Shown here one piece after another: positions 1-7,865 of a stretch of 64,000 bases of DNA. Source of the stretch: Bernardetiaceae bacterium (lineage in GTDB: Bacteria > Bacteroidota > Bacteroidia > Cytophagales > Thermoflexibacteraceae); the NCBI GenBank assembly GCA_025056255.1, contig JANWVT010000015.1, positions 1-64,000 on the forward strand. Reading direction: 5' to 3'. Position 1 is the first letter of the stretch. Every line of letters starts with the position of its first letter. The position numbers and the translations under genes are program-made. The notes beneath the pieces are model-generated. The model searched no databases and had not been told where the DNA came from. It saw only the letters and a list, made by a program, of their open reading frames with translations.

Positions 1-47
1 TGCTACCTTGCCGTTGCACGCCGCCGTTGCACGCCGCTGTTGTTTGG
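1..47 (+). repeat. Intergenic 13-base tandem repeat (copy A)
   Basis: The unit CCGTTGCACGCCG occurs twice in direct succession at 11-23 and 24-36, followed by a partial third unit (CTGTTG, 37-42). The same unit, more or less decayed, recurs in other intergenic gaps of this window (7628-7640 on the minus strand, 23153-23175, 42784-42817). No open reading frame uses it. Bases 48-330 hold no gene that I can support. Confidence 0.7.
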
Positions 48-330
48 ATTCGCAAGAATAACCCGATGACACGAAAGAAGTAGATATTTTCTTTGAAAAA
101 GCCTGAGAAATACTTTGGAGGTTAACGTTTACTGCAGGTATTTTAAAGGCTTATCAAGTGATTCCTAAATGATTTACACTTGCTGCACGTTCAGTAGTCA
201 CCCATTAAAGCAAAAAACCGCCCAAGTGTTGCACACAGGTTAAGAAAAACATACAGCAAATCGCAACACGATTTGTTCAAATGCCGCCAATAGGTATTTT
301 GCTCAGAGCACATTTTTATGCCCGATTGCT

Positions 331-338
331 TATATTTG
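331..338 (+). promoter_or_regulatory. -7 promoter box before the 359 gene
   Basis: TATATTTG matches the Bacteroidota sigma-ABfr -7 consensus TAnnTTTG and lies 20 bases before the ATG at 359. No good TTG is seen 19 bases upstream, so only the -7 part is supported. Confidence 0.45.
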
Positions 339-358
339 TCTTAAAGCAAAACTGACTT

Positions 359-862
359 ATGGAAGATTTTATAAAAATTACCATTTCTGTTGTCATTGCT
401 ATTATTTACTTCATCTATCAAAGCAATAAAAATGTACAAAGGCAACAAACAAGGCGACCAAGTAAAATGCCTACACTGGATCGTCCCAAGAAAACAGAGG
501 AACCTGTTAAGGTAAGTTTCGAACAGTTGCTCAAAGAATTAGAAGAGAAAATACAAACAAAGCTGCCCCCTGCTATGCCTGAGGAAAGCATTGAAGAGCG
601 GAAAAAGGGCTATAAATACAAAAAAGAAGGCAAAGTTTCACAACCGCCTAAGCCATTTTCTTACGATGACAAGTATCAGTCTAACGTAGCAAGTAAAAAT
701 CCTGCTGTAAGCCAAGCATCGGAAGCAATCCATTCCTCACAAGCACCAGTGAATAAAAAGGATTCTTTACCCGATGGGCATCCGATCATAAACATGCTGC
801 GCAACCCTGACAACTTGCAAACGGCTTTCCTCATGTCCGAAATTTTCCCTCGAAAATGGTAA
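359..862 (+). CDS. Hypothetical membrane-anchored protein
   Basis: Unrecognised 167-residue protein. Residues about 5-22 are hydrophobic and form one probable membrane segment; the rest is lysine-, glutamine- and proline-rich and looks disordered. A short ordered-looking C-terminus (around residues 140-167) ends in EIFPRKW. The hydrophilic part carries many charged residues, so a cytoplasmic tail on a single-pass anchor is the simplest reading. It lies 69 bases ahead of infC in the same direction, but a separate -7 box (879-886) sits between them, so co-transcription is not required. The start is set by the ATG just after the -7 box at 331-338. Function unknown. Confidence 0.7.
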   Translation: MEDFIKITISVVIAIIYFIYQSNKNVQRQQTRRPSKMPTLDRPKKTEEPVKVSFEQLLKELEEKIQTKLPPAMPEESIEERKKGYKYKKEGKVSQPPKPFSYDDKYQSNVASKNPAVSQASEAIHSSQAPVNKKDSLPDGHPIINMLRNPDNLQTAFLMSEIFPRKW

Positions 863-878
863 TGTATATCGATATTTT

Positions 879-886
879 TATATTTG
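879..886 (+). promoter_or_regulatory. -7 promoter box for infC operon
   Basis: TATATTTG, a perfect TAnnTTTG match, 45 bases before the infC start. The predicted transcript would begin near 893 and give a leader of about 40 bases, with room for some regulation of the infC-rpmI-rplT operon, but no L20-binding structure could be recognised by eye. Confidence 0.5.
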
Positions 887-931
887 CGTGTTGAATAATT
901 ACTATTGAGTTATTAACCTAAAACAAATTAC

Positions 932-1474
932 ATGGCAAATCCGCGCGAACGTGTGGAAGAACCGTTCCGAATTAACGAGAAAATCAAAGCTTCAGAAGTT
1001 CGACTTGTTGGCGAAAACGTAGAAACAGGTATTTATCCCCTCAGCAAAGCCTTAGAGCTGGCACGTGAGCAAGGGCTCGATTTAGTCGAGATATCTTCAA
1101 AAGCAGTTCCACCTGTTTGCAAAATTATCGACTACTCTAAGTTTAAGTACGAACAGAAAAAGAAACAAAAGGAACTGAAAGCCAAAACCCACAAAACAGT
1201 TGTCAAAGAAATCCGCTTCGGACCTAATACCGATGATCACGATTTCGAGTTCAAGGTAAAACATGCAGAAGCTTTCCTTAAAGAAGGTAACAAAGTGAAG
1301 GCTTATGTGCATTTTGCTGGTAGAACTATTGTATTTAAAGAACGTGGAGAAATTTTATTGCTTAAATTTGCGCAGGCTTTGGAAGAGGTAGGCAAAGTAG
1401 ACCAAATGCCTAAGTTAGAAGGTAAACGAATGCATGTACTGCTTTCGCCTAAAACGACCAAGTCTGCTAAATAA
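932..1474 (+). CDS. infC: Translation initiation factor IF-3
   Basis: IF-3 binds the 30S subunit, keeps it apart from 50S and checks start-codon pairing. The 180-residue length is normal. The N-terminal domain (about residues 12-80) shows the family pattern RINEKI and then GLDLVEIS; the lysine-rich linker ([10 protein letters not shown]) joins it to the C-terminal domain, with [20 protein letters not shown] around 91-110. It is followed by rpmI and rplT, the classic order. The ATG at 932 gives a standard N-terminus; many bacteria use AUU here, which allows autoregulation, so the ordinary ATG suggests that control is absent or different. Call is secure. Confidence 0.97.
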   Translation: MANPRERVEEPFRINEKIKASEVRLVGENVETGIYPLSKALELAREQGLDLVEISSKAVPPVCKIIDYSKFKYEQKKKQKELKAKTHKTVVKEIRFGPNTDDHDFEFKVKHAEAFLKEGNKVKAYVHFAGRTIVFKERGEILLLKFAQALEEVGKVDQMPKLEGKRMHVLLSPKTTKSAK

Positions 1475-1502
1475 AAATGTTTCACCTTTTTTGTAGTCCA
1501 AC

Positions 1503-1697
1503 ATGCCGAAAGTTAAGACCAAATCGAGCGCTAAAAAACGCTTTCACCTGACAGGCACAGGACGTGTGAAACGCAAGCGCGCGTATCACAACCACATTTT
1601 AACTAAGAAAGAAACCTGTCAGAAACGTCGTTTAAGACAAAAAACTTTAGTATCACCTGCCGATGAGGCACGTATCAAGGCTATGCTGTGTGCATAG
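1503..1697 (+). CDS. rpmI: 50S ribosomal protein L35
   Basis: Small basic protein of 64 residues, the usual L35 length. The start MPKVKTKSSAKKRF and the motif HLTGTGRVKRKRAYHNH are typical of the family. It lies 28 bases after infC and about 100 bases before rplT, as in most bacteria. It is a structural component of the large ribosomal subunit. The tail ends DEARIKAMLCA, short but within family range. Confidence 0.96.
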   Translation: MPKVKTKSSAKKRFHLTGTGRVKRKRAYHNHILTKKETCQKRRLRQKTLVSPADEARIKAMLCA

Positions 1698-1796
1698 TGC
1701 CTACTTAATTGTTTTATTGGTTTATTAATGTTCAACCCGGCAAAAGGCTCGAAGCATTGCATAGCAATCGCCTGATGCCAAAAACAGAAAATCAAA

Positions 1797-2141
1797 ATGC
1801 CAAGATCAGTTAATCACGTAGCGTCGAGAGCACGCCGAAAAAAAATTCTGAAATTTGCCAAAGGCTACTGGGGAAGAAGAAAAAATGTTTGGACAGTAGC
1901 CAAAAATGCTGTTGAAAAAGCATGGCTATATGCCTATCGCGACCGTCGGAATCGCAAGCGCGAGTTTCGTGCTTTATGGATTCAGCGCATTAATGCTGCT
2001 GCTCGCCAGCACGGCATGAACTATTCACAATTTATCAACAAAGTACAGAAAGCTGGCATAGCACTTAATCGGAAAGTGTTAGCAGACCTTGCCATGAACC
2101 ACCCGGCAGCATTTGAAGCCATCGTTCAGGCAATTAAGTAA
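1797..2141 (+). CDS. rplT: 50S ribosomal protein L20
   Basis: L20 is needed for early 50S assembly and in some bacteria represses its own operon. The 114-residue product begins [19 protein letters not shown] and contains the conserved stretch [18 protein letters not shown] followed by [20 protein letters not shown]. The gap of 99 bases after rpmI has no gene. An intrinsic terminator at 2169-2198 closes the operon. Secure call. Confidence 0.97.
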   Translation: MPRSVNHVASRARRKKILKFAKGYWGRRKNVWTVAKNAVEKAWLYAYRDRRNRKREFRALWIQRINAAARQHGMNYSQFINKVQKAGIALNRKVLADLAMNHPAAFEAIVQAIK

Positions 2142-2168
2142 AGTTTTGTTACCAAAACCCATATGAGA

Positions 2169-2198
2169 AGGCTGTGCAGCACTGCATAGCCTTTTTTT
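2169..2198 (+). terminator. Intrinsic terminator of infC-rpmI-rplT
   Basis: Stem AGGCTGTGCA (2169-2178) pairs with TGCATAGCCT (2183-2192) with one G-T wobble, a four-base loop and a run of seven T. It starts 28 bases after the rplT stop codon. Confidence 0.9.
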
Positions 2199-2226
2199 GT
2201 TTTGCATTCTTGCACTACATTTACAC

Positions 2227-4275
2227 ATGCGCACGAGTGTTACTGTTTTGTTTTTAGTCTGTTGTGTCAAGTGTATGACAGCAGCGCCGATAGAATGGGC
2301 GGCTGTAGTATTGGGCGTTTCTTCTGAATCGGTTGAAGTAGGTCTGGCAAAGCCATTCAGCGCACAGCAAGCCCTTGGTAAACCCGACAAATTGCCAGCC
2401 AGTGGCGAGAGTCCTTGTGCTTGGCGTCCGGCTATTGCCAATAATGCCCATGGAGAATGGATTCATGTAGGTTTTCGCCAACTGATTAGCGTTCAGACTA
2501 TTGCAGTTGGTGAATCCTGGAATCCGGGTGCTATTGCCAAAATTAAGTTATACGACGAGGCAGGCAAAGAGTATATAGTTTACGAAAATCCCTCACCTGC
2601 TTCTGTACCTGAAAAAGCACGCATGTTTGTACATCACATTCCTCCTACGCCCTACAAGGTAGCCTCACTTAAATTAGAACTCCAAACCGCAGCCGTACCG
2701 GGGTTTAATCAGATTGACGCTATTGGGATTGCTGCAGAAAAAATACAAGTTCCTGTTCACATAGGACTGCTGCAAGTAACTAACAACAACAAGCTCTCCA
2801 TAGAAACGCTGGGCATTTCCATTAACAGCGAATACGACGAAATCATGCCCGTGATTGCTCCAGATGGCAATACATTATATTTTGTGCGAAAAAACCATCC
2901 GGATAATGTACGCAATCCTTTCCTTCCACAACTCCCTAACGATGATATCTGGTTTTCAGAGCGGATGCCTAATGGCACATGGAGTCCAGCTAAACACATG
3001 CCGCCCCCTTTAAACAATTACAGCCACAACTACGTTTGCACGGCGTTGCCCGACAACAACACTTTGCTGTTAGCTAATCGGTATCTACCACAAGGAAGCT
3101 GTATTGCAGGGGTTTCCATTACGCGCAGAAAAAACACTAATGAGTGGGAGTTCCCTCAAGCCCTTACCATTATTGATTTCTATAACCAGAGCCTTTTCAG
3201 CGAATATTTCATGGCCGCCAATCAGCAAACTCTGCTGATGTCGGTACAGCGCAAAGATAGCTATGGAGGGCGCGACTTGTATGTGTGTTTTAAGCAACCT
3301 AATGGTGTTTGGAGCGCACCCCTAAACTTAGGGGCTCAAATTAACACGGCAGGCAACGAAATTACGCCCATTTTAGCTGCCGACAACCGCACGTTGTATT
3401 TTGCCACCAATGGCAAAAGTGGATATGGCGACATGGATATTTACATAACTCGCCGCTTAGACGATACTTGGCAAGCATGGTCTGAACCACTTAACTTAGG
3501 TCCGCCTATTAATACTGAGGACTGGGATGCTTCTTATACTATCGATGCACAAGGCGAATACGCTTACTTAGTTTCCTACCACCAAAGCAACCAAGGCAGT
3601 GCAGACCTGTTTCGACTAAGGTTAGCGCCTGAACTACGCCCCGAACGAGTCGCCCTTGCATCTGGACGTGTGCTAAATATCAAAACGCACCAGCCGGTTG
3701 CTGCTGAAATTATTTATACCGACCCTATCAACGGACATTTGCTTGGAACAGCCTACACAAACCCCGAAACAGGTGCCTATCAGATTACCTTACCCTTACG
3801 GCAAAACTACCGCATTCGCGCCTCTGCAAAAGGCTTCTTTGCATGGGAAGAGCGCATCAACCTGTTAGAAAAACACGCAAGTGATACCTCTTTGGTGCGC
3901 GATCTATTACTGACTCCACTTGAAGAGGGACAAACCATACCACTCCACAACGTATTCTTTGAGCAAAGTTCTGCAACCCTGTTGCCAGAGTCTTTCAGCG
4001 AATTACAGCATCTGGTAAGCCTAATGCAGCAGTACCCTACCATGCAAATTTGCTTAGAAGGACATACCGACATTGAAGGTTCTCCTATATTAAACATGCA
4101 ACTTTCTAAACAGCGCGTACAAAGCATCCGACAGTACTTGATTGAACAAGGTATTTCAGAAACGCGCATTACAACAGAAGCCTATGGTAGCACACGCCCA
4201 CTCACTCGCAGCCGAAAGGAAGCTGACAAGAAACTCAACAGAAGGGTAGAGTTCCGCATTGTTAAGATGCAGTAA
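2227..4275 (+). CDS. OmpA-family envelope protein with PD40 repeats
   Basis: Exported outer-membrane-associated protein of 682 residues. In order: signal peptide (MRTSVTVLFLVCCVKC, about 1-20); a discoidin-like beta-sandwich region (roughly 25-170); PD40/WD40-like propeller repeats (about 195-470; motifs such as DGNTLYFVRK, NRTLYFATNGKSGYGDMDIY, NTEDWDASYT); a carboxypeptidase-regulatory-like fold (about 480-570); and a C-terminal OmpA domain (about 580-682) with the peptidoglycan-binding pattern LEGHTDIEGSPILNMQLSKQ. PD40 plus OmpA proteins are common in Bacteroidota and resemble PorE-type type IX secretion components, but nothing here proves that role. An upstream in-frame ATG at 2197 lies inside the rplT terminator T-tract, so 2227 is preferred. 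Confidence 0.85.
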   Translation: MRTSVTVLFLVCCVKCMTAAPIEWAAVVLGVSSESVEVGLAKPFSAQQALGKPDKLPASGESPCAWRPAIANNAHGEWIHVGFRQLISVQTIAVGESWNPGAIAKIKLYDEAGKEYIVYENPSPASVPEKARMFVHHIPPTPYKVASLKLELQTAAVPGFNQIDAIGIAAEKIQVPVHIGLLQVTNNNKLSIETLGISINSEYDEIMPVIAPDGNTLYFVRKNHPDNVRNPFLPQLPNDDIWFSERMPNGTWSPAKHMPPPLNNYSHNYVCTALPDNNTLLLANRYLPQGSCIAGVSITRRKNTNEWEFPQALTIIDFYNQSLFSEYFMAANQQTLLMSVQRKDSYGGRDLYVCFKQPNGVWSAPLNLGAQINTAGNEITPILAADNRTLYFATNGKSGYGDMDIYITRRLDDTWQAWSEPLNLGPPINTEDWDASYTIDAQGEYAYLVSYHQSNQGSADLFRLRLAPELRPERVALASGRVLNIKTHQPVAAEIIYTDPINGHLLGTAYTNPETGAYQITLPLRQNYRIRASAKGFFAWEERINLLEKHASDTSLVRDLLLTPLEEGQTIPLHNVFFEQSSATLLPESFSELQHLVSLMQQYPTMQICLEGHTDIEGSPILNMQLSKQRVQSIRQYLIEQGISETRITTEAYGSTRPLTRSRKEADKKLNRRVEFRIVKMQ

Positions 4276-4409
4276 TATGACAAATTGTCAGCTTAGTTGT
4301 TAAACAATTCCAAAATACGTGATAAAAAGCTATCTTATACTTGCTTGTGTACAATTTTTGCAACAATAGTAAATGAAAATTTGAATCAAAAAAACTCATC
4401 GCTTAGAAT

Positions 4410-5900
4410 ATGAAAAGTTGGCTTCAAACATTAGTGGCTGCCATTGTTGGCGGCATCGTTACTATAGGGGGCTACAAACTTGCTGGCTTAGATAAAAAGG
4501 AAGTAGTGCTTCAGCAAAGTAATCCTGCTGTATTAACTGAATACCGCCGTGGTGAACCCTTAAGCACAGCTAATGTGCCTTTCGACTTTACTGTACCAGC
4601 AGCTAAAACCACCCCGGCTGTGGTAAACATTACTTCCAAGGTTATTCCTATTACCCAAAATCAGGAGCGCAACCAACGCCGATTCAATTTCCCATTCGAC
4701 CTTTTTGGAGACATTCCATTTGGCGACGACGATTTATTCAATCGTCCGCAAGAAGGCATTGGCTCCGGAGTCATTATTTCTCAAGATGGCTACATTATCA
4801 CCAATAACCACGTGATCGATAATGCCGATGAAATTACAGTTACCCTGTACGATAAACGTTCATACAAGGCTAAACTCATTGGCACCGACCCCTCTACTGA
4901 TATTGCTGTCATTAAAATTGATGAGAAAGGATTGGCAACTATCCCGTTTGGCGACTCTGACCAAGTAAAAGTAGGCGAATGGGTAATGGCAGTAGGCAAC
5001 CCTTTCAATCTCACTTCCACTGTAACTGCTGGTATTGTGAGTGCAAAAGCTCGTAACATTTCCCTATTGCGCATGCGCGACAATGCAGCTATTGAGTCAT
5101 TCATCCAAACCGATGCAGCAGTAAACCCCGGCAACAGTGGCGGAGCATTGGTTAACCTCAATGGCGAATTAATTGGCATCAATACAGCCATTGCCTCCCG
5201 CACAGGCAGCTATGCAGGCTATTCTTTTGCTGTACCTTCTAACCTTGCCCGCAAGGTAGCTGAGGATTTGATTAAATACGGGGTTGTACAACGTGCTTTC
5301 TTGGGTATCTTGATTAACGATGTAGACAGTAAAAAAGCCAAAGAACTCAACCTACCTGTTACCGAAGGGGTATATGTAGACAGTGTAATTCCAAACGGTT
5401 CAGCAGATGCAGCCGGCTTACGTCGTGGCGACGTAATTGTGAAAGTGGATGGCAACAAAGTCAAATCTGTACCAGAATTACAGGAAAGCATTGGTAGAAA
5501 GCGTCCGGGAGAAATGGTTACACTGCAATTGTATCGCAATGGCTCCCCTCGCGAAATAAAACTTACCTTGAAAAGCCGTGAAGGTAGCACCAGTATCGTA
5601 AAGAAAACCTCCACTGCCTTAGATAAACTTGGTATTGAGGTAGAACCTGCTCCGGCAGCAGAGTTGAAAAAACTCAACCTAAGTAGCGGGCTAAAAGTAA
5701 CCAAAATCAACCGCGGCAGAATTATGCGCGACACCAAGATGCGTGAAGGATTTATCATCACGAAAGTTGGAGGAAAAACTGTTCGCTCGGTAGAAGACCT
5801 CAACGAAATATTAGAAAACAATACCGGTGGAGTGATGATAGAAGGTTATTACCCCGACAGTGAAGGTAAACATTACTTTGCCATCGGTTTGGAAGACTAA
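4410..5900 (+). CDS. Periplasmic serine protease, HtrA/Deg family
   Basis: Deg proteases degrade and refold damaged envelope proteins. The 496-residue product has an N-terminal membrane anchor or signal (about 5-27), a trypsin-like domain with the catalytic triad H134 (TNNHVID), D164 (STDIAVIK) and S243 (NPGNSGGAL), a first PDZ domain (about 285-385, beginning after YGVVQRAFLGI) and a divergent second PDZ (about 400-496). The hydrophobic N-terminus lacks an obvious cleavage site, so it may be membrane-tethered like DegS, yet it has two PDZ domains like DegP/DegQ. Monocistronic, closed by a terminator at 5923-5955. Confidence 0.93.
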   Translation: MKSWLQTLVAAIVGGIVTIGGYKLAGLDKKEVVLQQSNPAVLTEYRRGEPLSTANVPFDFTVPAAKTTPAVVNITSKVIPITQNQERNQRRFNFPFDLFGDIPFGDDDLFNRPQEGIGSGVIISQDGYIITNNHVIDNADEITVTLYDKRSYKAKLIGTDPSTDIAVIKIDEKGLATIPFGDSDQVKVGEWVMAVGNPFNLTSTVTAGIVSAKARNISLLRMRDNAAIESFIQTDAAVNPGNSGGALVNLNGELIGINTAIASRTGSYAGYSFAVPSNLARKVAEDLIKYGVVQRAFLGILINDVDSKKAKELNLPVTEGVYVDSVIPNGSADAAGLRRGDVIVKVDGNKVKSVPELQESIGRKRPGEMVTLQLYRNGSPREIKLTLKSREGSTSIVKKTSTALDKLGIEVEPAPAAELKKLNLSSGLKVTKINRGRIMRDTKMREGFIITKVGGKTVRSVEDLNEILENNTGGVMIEGYYPDSEGKHYFAIGLED

Positions 5901-5922
5901 TGCCTCCTCTGCAATCAATAGC

Positions 5923-5955
5923 AACCCTAACAGGCAAGTCTGTTAGGGTTTTTTA
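5923..5955 (+). terminator. Intrinsic terminator after the Deg protease
   Basis: AACCCTAACAG (5923-5933) pairs perfectly with CTGTTAGGGTT (5940-5950), six-base loop, then a T-rich run. It lies 22 bases past the stop. Confidence 0.9.
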
Positions 5956-6078
5956 TTGATGCTGCATAAAAGCATGCTCTTTCGGCTCATCCTTACTTTA
6001 TTGTGCTTTTACTTATAAGTGCCAGATATCCGCCAAGCTAATTAACCAATAACTCGCGTTGTTTGCCTATAAATACAA

Positions 6079-6996
6079 CTACACTTTTACAAACAGCCCT
6101 TTAAGCGAATCACCAACACCCAGCCACGATAATACGCGATTGATACTATGTTTCGCCAGATTCATTAGCAAGCTGCTTTCAAAAGACTGACGCAAGCGTT
6201 CATCAGGACTTTCGGGGGCTACATAAACAGGAGGCAGCTCAGCTGGCAATCCAATTGCATTGCTTTCTTTCTTTCGTTTATTGCGTAAACTACTCATTAG
6301 TCGCATAGGGCTAATGCCAGTTGTTCTTATCCATATTTTCTTAAAGCCCATGGTCTCCATTAGTCGCTGGAGCGTAGCAGGTGTATAATAGGAAAGATGC
6401 TCAGGATAGGCAATTATATTGTAATGTTCTTGGAGATAGTAGCGCAGTGTAGAATTGAAATTGGGGGTAGTGATGTAAACAATACCCCCTTTGCGCAGCA
6501 AATATTTGAATTTTGCTACTTCTTCGCGCGGCTGACAAATATGCTCCATTACTTCAAAAGAAGTGATAATATCAAACGACTCAGGAGTGTACAGAGCAGG
6601 GTTCAACTCGCCTTTTTGCATTGTAATACCTTTGGCGGCACAAATAGCTACGGCGCGCTCAGTGTATTCTGTACCGTACACTTGCCAGCCTTTTTTCTTT
6701 GCTGTTTCTAAAAAATAGCCCACACCACAACCTACATCTAACAAGCGGTTAGTTTGCCTGTAACCTTCCCAGCTTTGTAACAGCTCTTCATAACGCTTTA
6801 CAGTAATTGGCGAAAGGTAGTCGTTCCGACCGTATCCTTCATAATAAGCTTCCAACTCTTGTAACGAAGGAATTTTTTGGGCAAATACAAAACCACATTG
6901 TTGACACTTGACTAAATAGTCTTTGGCATAATAGCGCTCCAAACGCTGCAAGCGCGGACTTTGACAAATAAGGCAACCATTATGCAAGTTGTCCAT
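6079..6996 (-). CDS. SAM-dependent methyltransferase with zinc-finger-like N-terminus
   Basis: Class I methyltransferase of 305 residues. Near the N-terminus are two CxxC pairs (GCLICQS and VKCQQCGF), likely binding zinc; then the SAM-binding loop LLDVGCGVGYFLETAKKKG, the acidic end of strand 2 (YGTEYTERAV) and the DIITSFEVMEH motif. This layout is shared with sugar or polysaccharide-linked methyltransferases, but the substrate is unknown. An in-frame ATG upstream (7257) would overlap the divergent acetyltransferase gene; the ATG at 6996 is chosen because a perfect -7 box on the minus strand (7017-7024) lies 21 bases upstream. Confidence 0.85.
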   Translation of the reverse strand: MDNLHNGCLICQSPRLQRLERYYAKDYLVKCQQCGFVFAQKIPSLQELEAYYEGYGRNDYLSPITVKRYEELLQSWEGYRQTNRLLDVGCGVGYFLETAKKKGWQVYGTEYTERAVAICAAKGITMQKGELNPALYTPESFDIITSFEVMEHICQPREEVAKFKYLLRKGGIVYITTPNFNSTLRYYLQEHYNIIAYPEHLSYYTPATLQRLMETMGFKKIWIRTTGISPMRLMSSLRNKRKKESNAIGLPAELPPVYVAPESPDERLRQSFESSLLMNLAKHSINRVLSWLGVGDSLKGLFVKV

Positions 6997-7016
6997 CACG
7001 AAAATTTTGCGATAAC

Positions 7017-7024
7017 CAAAAATA
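7017..7024 (-). promoter_or_regulatory. -7 promoter box for the methyltransferase
   Basis: Read on the minus strand this is TATTTTTG, a perfect TAnnTTTG match. A transcript starting near 7010 supports the ATG at 6996 and excludes the longer reading frame that starts at 7257. Confidence 0.5.
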
Positions 7025-7086
7025 GCAGAATTTAGAATTACTATCTTCCAAAGGTTGTATATTTTGCACAGAAGCTTGTATTGTGT

Positions 7087-7560
7087 ATGTCTGAAAATTT
7101 GCCTTATATCATTCGTCATGCTACTGAACGAGACGTTCCTCAACTTTGGCAACTGATGCGCGAACTGGCTATTTTTGAGCGCTATATAGACCGTTTTTGT
7201 GTTACAGAAGAAATAATCAGGAAACAGGGCTTCCAAAAAGAACATCCAGATTTTCACGCATTAGTAGCAGAAAATGTACACACCAAAGAGTTGGGAGCTA
7301 TGTTAGTTTACTATTTTATTCCATTTACAGTAACCGCTCGCCCTACTCTCTTCATCAAAGAACTATACGTGGCAGAGCACCTGCGCAGAAAAGGAATCGG
7401 CAAAATCCTATTTGATGCAATTAAAAAGGAAGCAGCTGCAGCGCATTGTAGTAATATTCAATGGAAGGTAGCACCTTGGAACCAGTCTGCTATTCGCTTT
7501 TATGAACGAGAAGGCGCAAAACCCAATAATGACTGGATAGACTATGAAATTAAAGTTTGA
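7087..7560 (+). CDS. GNAT family N-acetyltransferase
   Basis: Typical 157-residue GNAT enzyme that transfers acetyl from acetyl-CoA to an amine, substrate unknown. Motifs: start IIRHATERDVPQLWQLMREL, central beta strand LFIKELYVAEHLRRKGIGK with the acetyl-CoA pyrophosphate loop RRKGIG, then WKVAPWNQSAIRFYEREGA. The overall pattern is closest to diamine (spermidine/spermine) acetyltransferase-like GNATs and to thialysine acetyltransferases, which share the WNQSAIRFYE segment. It is divergent from the methyltransferase with 90 bases between starts. ATG at 7087 is used; a TTG six bases earlier is possible. Confidence 0.88.
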   Translation: MSENLPYIIRHATERDVPQLWQLMRELAIFERYIDRFCVTEEIIRKQGFQKEHPDFHALVAENVHTKELGAMLVYYFIPFTVTARPTLFIKELYVAEHLRRKGIGKILFDAIKKEAAAAHCSNIQWKVAPWNQSAIRFYEREGAKPNNDWIDYEIKV

Positions 7561-7865
7561 AACGATATTTAAGCCGTTGCATGTGCCTCCACTTACGCCT
7601 AGTAGTCATTTGTGAAACATAAATAATAGCGACGTGCAACGGCGGCATGGCATCGTTTCACAGACAGGATTGCAGGGATTGACAGGTTATCATGCTCCCT
7701 AAGCCGCGGTGTGTGCGGACACACACCGCCAAGGAGGTTGATAAGGGTTGTTCGTGGAGATACAAGCAACGGCAGCGAACAACAGCGATGTGCAGCGGCA
7801 ACGTACAAACAGCGCATGAAAACTGAATTTTTCAAACATGCCTCATCGCACAACTTGTGCTAGCA
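7561..7865 (-). repeat. Gap filled with dispersed repeat modules (copy B)
   Basis: No gene is supported in these 305 bases. Read on the minus strand it contains a decayed 13-base unit CCGTTGCACGTCG (7628-7640), the core GCCGTTGCTTGTATC (within 7750-7773) related to GCCGTTGTTCGTATCC at 38381, a module CCTGTCAATCC (near 7680) shared with the element at 41330, and a perfect hairpin GCGGTGTGTG/CACACACCGC (7706-7715 with 7720-7729). It looks like a complete or composite copy in inverse orientation. Confidence 0.6.

Noticed and set aside
2197..2226. Longer start for the OmpA/PD40 protein
   Set aside because: The ATG lies in the terminator T-tract of the previous operon; the signal peptide begins at 2227.
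5219..5821. 200-codon minus-strand frame inside the Deg protease
   Set aside because: Shadow of a gene with an intact catalytic triad.
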